Source: Lachnospiraceae bacterium (lineage in GTDB: Bacteria > Bacillota_A > Clostridia > Lachnospirales > Lachnospiraceae). From it: a DNA stretch of 5,048 nucleotides. The notes beneath the pieces were generated by a model. That model saw only the letters and a program-made list of their open reading frames with translations. It did no database searches and was not told the DNA's origin. Numbering within the stretch: the stretch's first letter is position 1; every line of letters begins with the position of its first letter. Of this stretch, positions 3,887 to 5,048 are shown in pieces. The position numbers and the translations under genes were made by a program. The DNA lies in assembly GCA_009774655.1 (NCBI GenBank), contig VSOD01000319.1:1-5048 (forward strand). The letters are read 5' to 3'.

Positions 3887-5048
3887 ATGGAAGAAAAATC
3901 ATTTAAAAAATATATTATTTTGTGGTTAAGCCAGAGCGTATCAGGGCTTGGAAGTTCCATGACCGGGTTTGCGCTTGTTTTGTGGGCGTATGGACAGAGC
4001 CATTCTGCAATGTCTGTTTCGCTGATGTCTTTTTGCAATTATGTGCCGTATGTCCTTTTAAGTCTGTTTGCCGGTGATTTCATAGACAGGCATAAGAAGA
4101 AAACGATCATGCTGGTTTCGGACAGCATTGCGGCGGCAGGTTCACTGGCAGTATTGGCATTTCTGCTTATGGGATGTCTGGAAGTCTGGAATATCTATGC
4201 CATAAATGTGGTGGTCGGTATAACGAATGCTTTTCAGCAGCCTGCGTCCGCAGTGGCAACGGGAAGGCTCGTACCGAAGGAGAAGATTTCAAATGTAAGC
4301 GGGATGAATTCTTTTTCCAATAATCTTATCGTGGTATTCAGCCCCATGCTGGCGGCTTTCCTGTTTGCGGCAGGCGGGCTTCCGCTTATCCTGCTGATAG
4401 ATCTGGCGAGCTTTGTCTTTGCATTTTGCGTATTGCTGTTCTTTATCACAATACCGGAACAGGCGCAGGACAAAACACATAGTTCCCCCCTGACCGGGAT
4501 AGCGCAGGGATTTGATTTTCTGAAAAAAGAAAAAGGCATATTATACATCATGCTTACGATGGCGCTGATTAATTTCTGTTCAAGGCTGACCTATGAGAAT
4601 ATTTTATCGCCAATGATCCTGGCAAGGAGTTCCGGGGACAGCGCTGCGCTTGGAATTGTAAATGCCTGCATGGGGGCAGGTGGGATTGCCGGGGGAATCC
4701 TTGTTTCCGTGAAAAAAGAGAGCCGTCATAAGACAGCGGCTGTTTATGTTTCGGCGGCACTGTCTTTTTTGTTTGGGGACTTGATGATGGCAGTTGGGAA
4801 AAATGTTTTCTGGTGGTCGGCTGCTGCGGTTGCTGCCAGCCTGCCCATTCCATTTATAATGGCAAACCAGAATACGATACTGTACCAGAAGATTCCTGCT
4901 GCCATGCAGGGGAGGGTATTTGCAGTCAGGAATGCCATCCAGTACAGCACGATCCCGGCTGGCATTATCCTTGGAGGCTGGCTGGCAGATTATGTCTTTG
5001 AGCCTTTTATGGTTTCCGGGAACAGGCTGGCGGAAATGCTGGAAATAA
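3887..5048 (+). CDS. MFS efflux-type transporter (Mef-like), 3' end outside window
   Basis: 387 codons are visible with no stop; the family usually has about 400-430 residues, so only the last part is missing. The N-terminal KKYIILWLSQSVSGLGSSM leads into helix 1. The MFS signature loop between helices 2 and 3 reads GDFIDRHKKKTIM (63-75), the expected G-x3-D-R-x-(K/R) pattern. About ten hydrophobic segments follow, with a central charged loop near 190-215 (EQAQDKTHSS, FLKKEKG). The C-terminal half has QKIPAAMQGRVFAVRNAIQYSTIPAGIILGGWLADYVFEP (345-383), including the conserved QGRVF of the DHA3/Mef-like group. Proteins of this group are proton-driven drug exporters such as macrolide pumps; the substrate here cannot be read from sequence. 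The start is supported by GGAGA (3875-3879), seven bases before ATG. A TATTCT/AGAATA repeat (3849-3854/3865-3870) lies just before that site. Expression is probably controlled by the leader upstream. Confidence 0.88.
   Translation, partial: MEEKSFKKYIILWLSQSVSGLGSSMTGFALVLWAYGQSHSAMSVSLMSFCNYVPYVLLSLFAGDFIDRHKKKTIMLVSDSIAAAGSLAVLAFLLMGCLEVWNIYAINVVVGITNAFQQPASAVATGRLVPKEKISNVSGMNSFSNNLIVVFSPMLAAFLFAAGGLPLILLIDLASFVFAFCVLLFFITIPEQAQDKTHSSPLTGIAQGFDFLKKEKGILYIMLTMALINFCSRLTYENILSPMILARSSGDSAALGIVNACMGAGGIAGGILVSVKKESRHKTAAVYVSAALSFLFGDLMMAVGKNVFWWSAAAVAASLPIPFIMANQNTILYQKIPAAMQGRVFAVRNAIQYSTIPAGIILGGWLADYVFEPFMVSGNRLAEMLEI

Noticed and set aside
4234..4853. Reverse-strand ORFs inside the MFS gene
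   Set aside because: They lie antisense to a clearly coding MFS frame, have no recognisable domains, and look like shadows of its codon pattern.
1..5048. tRNA, rRNA, CRISPR array, or transposase genes
   Set aside because: I saw no cloverleaf-like segment, no regularly spaced repeats, and no recombinase or transposase motifs on either strand.

Overview
The window looks like a chromosomal or accessory segment from a gut-type anaerobic Firmicute (class Clostridia, probably Lachnospiraceae or a relative). This rests on moderate GC content, strong AGGAGG-type ribosome binding sites, sigma-A-type promoters, and the protein families present: HxlR, a short FUSC-type membrane protein, a MerR-SDR pair and a Mef-like MFS pump. 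The taxonomic placement is inference.

Layout. (1) Positions 2-406 hold the 3' end of a very acidic protein that I do not recognise. (2) Positions 515-1996 hold a regulator-plus-targets block: an HxlR-family regulator with a single N-terminal cysteine; then a perfect 7-6-7 inverted repeat directly abutting a good promoter; then a PEBP/YbhB-like protein whose 3' end overlaps a FUSC-type membrane protein by 11 bp. A 43-codon ORF (1983-2114) overlaps the end of the FUSC gene and may be a gene remnant. (3) Positions 2163-3418 hold a divergent MerR regulator / short-chain dehydrogenase pair. The 83-bp gap between them carries a textbook MerR operator inside a 19-bp promoter spacer, plus an opposing merR promoter interleaved with it. 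A bipartite hairpin terminator follows the dehydrogenase. (4) Positions 3503-3886 have no large gene but are dense in signals: two short perfect inverted repeats, a doubtful 33-codon ORF, an extended -10 promoter, and a 26-codon leader ORF with a near-perfect Shine-Dalgarno sequence. The last part of the leader is built from an 11-bp inverted repeat with competing downstream partners. (5) From 3887 to the window end is an MFS efflux-type transporter, cut off by the window.

How it fits together. The HxlR regulator probably controls the PEBP-FUSC pair, and the MerR protein probably controls both itself and the dehydrogenase. Both regulators have exactly one cysteine, each in the DNA-binding region, which is compatible with thiol-based sensing of electrophiles or oxidants. 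The most interesting element is the leader before the MFS gene. A strongly translated short peptide embedded in alternative RNA hairpins, upstream of a drug-efflux-type pump, is the architecture of antibiotic-responsive attenuation as known for tet(M), erm and mef genes. I propose this from the sequence; it is not demonstrated.
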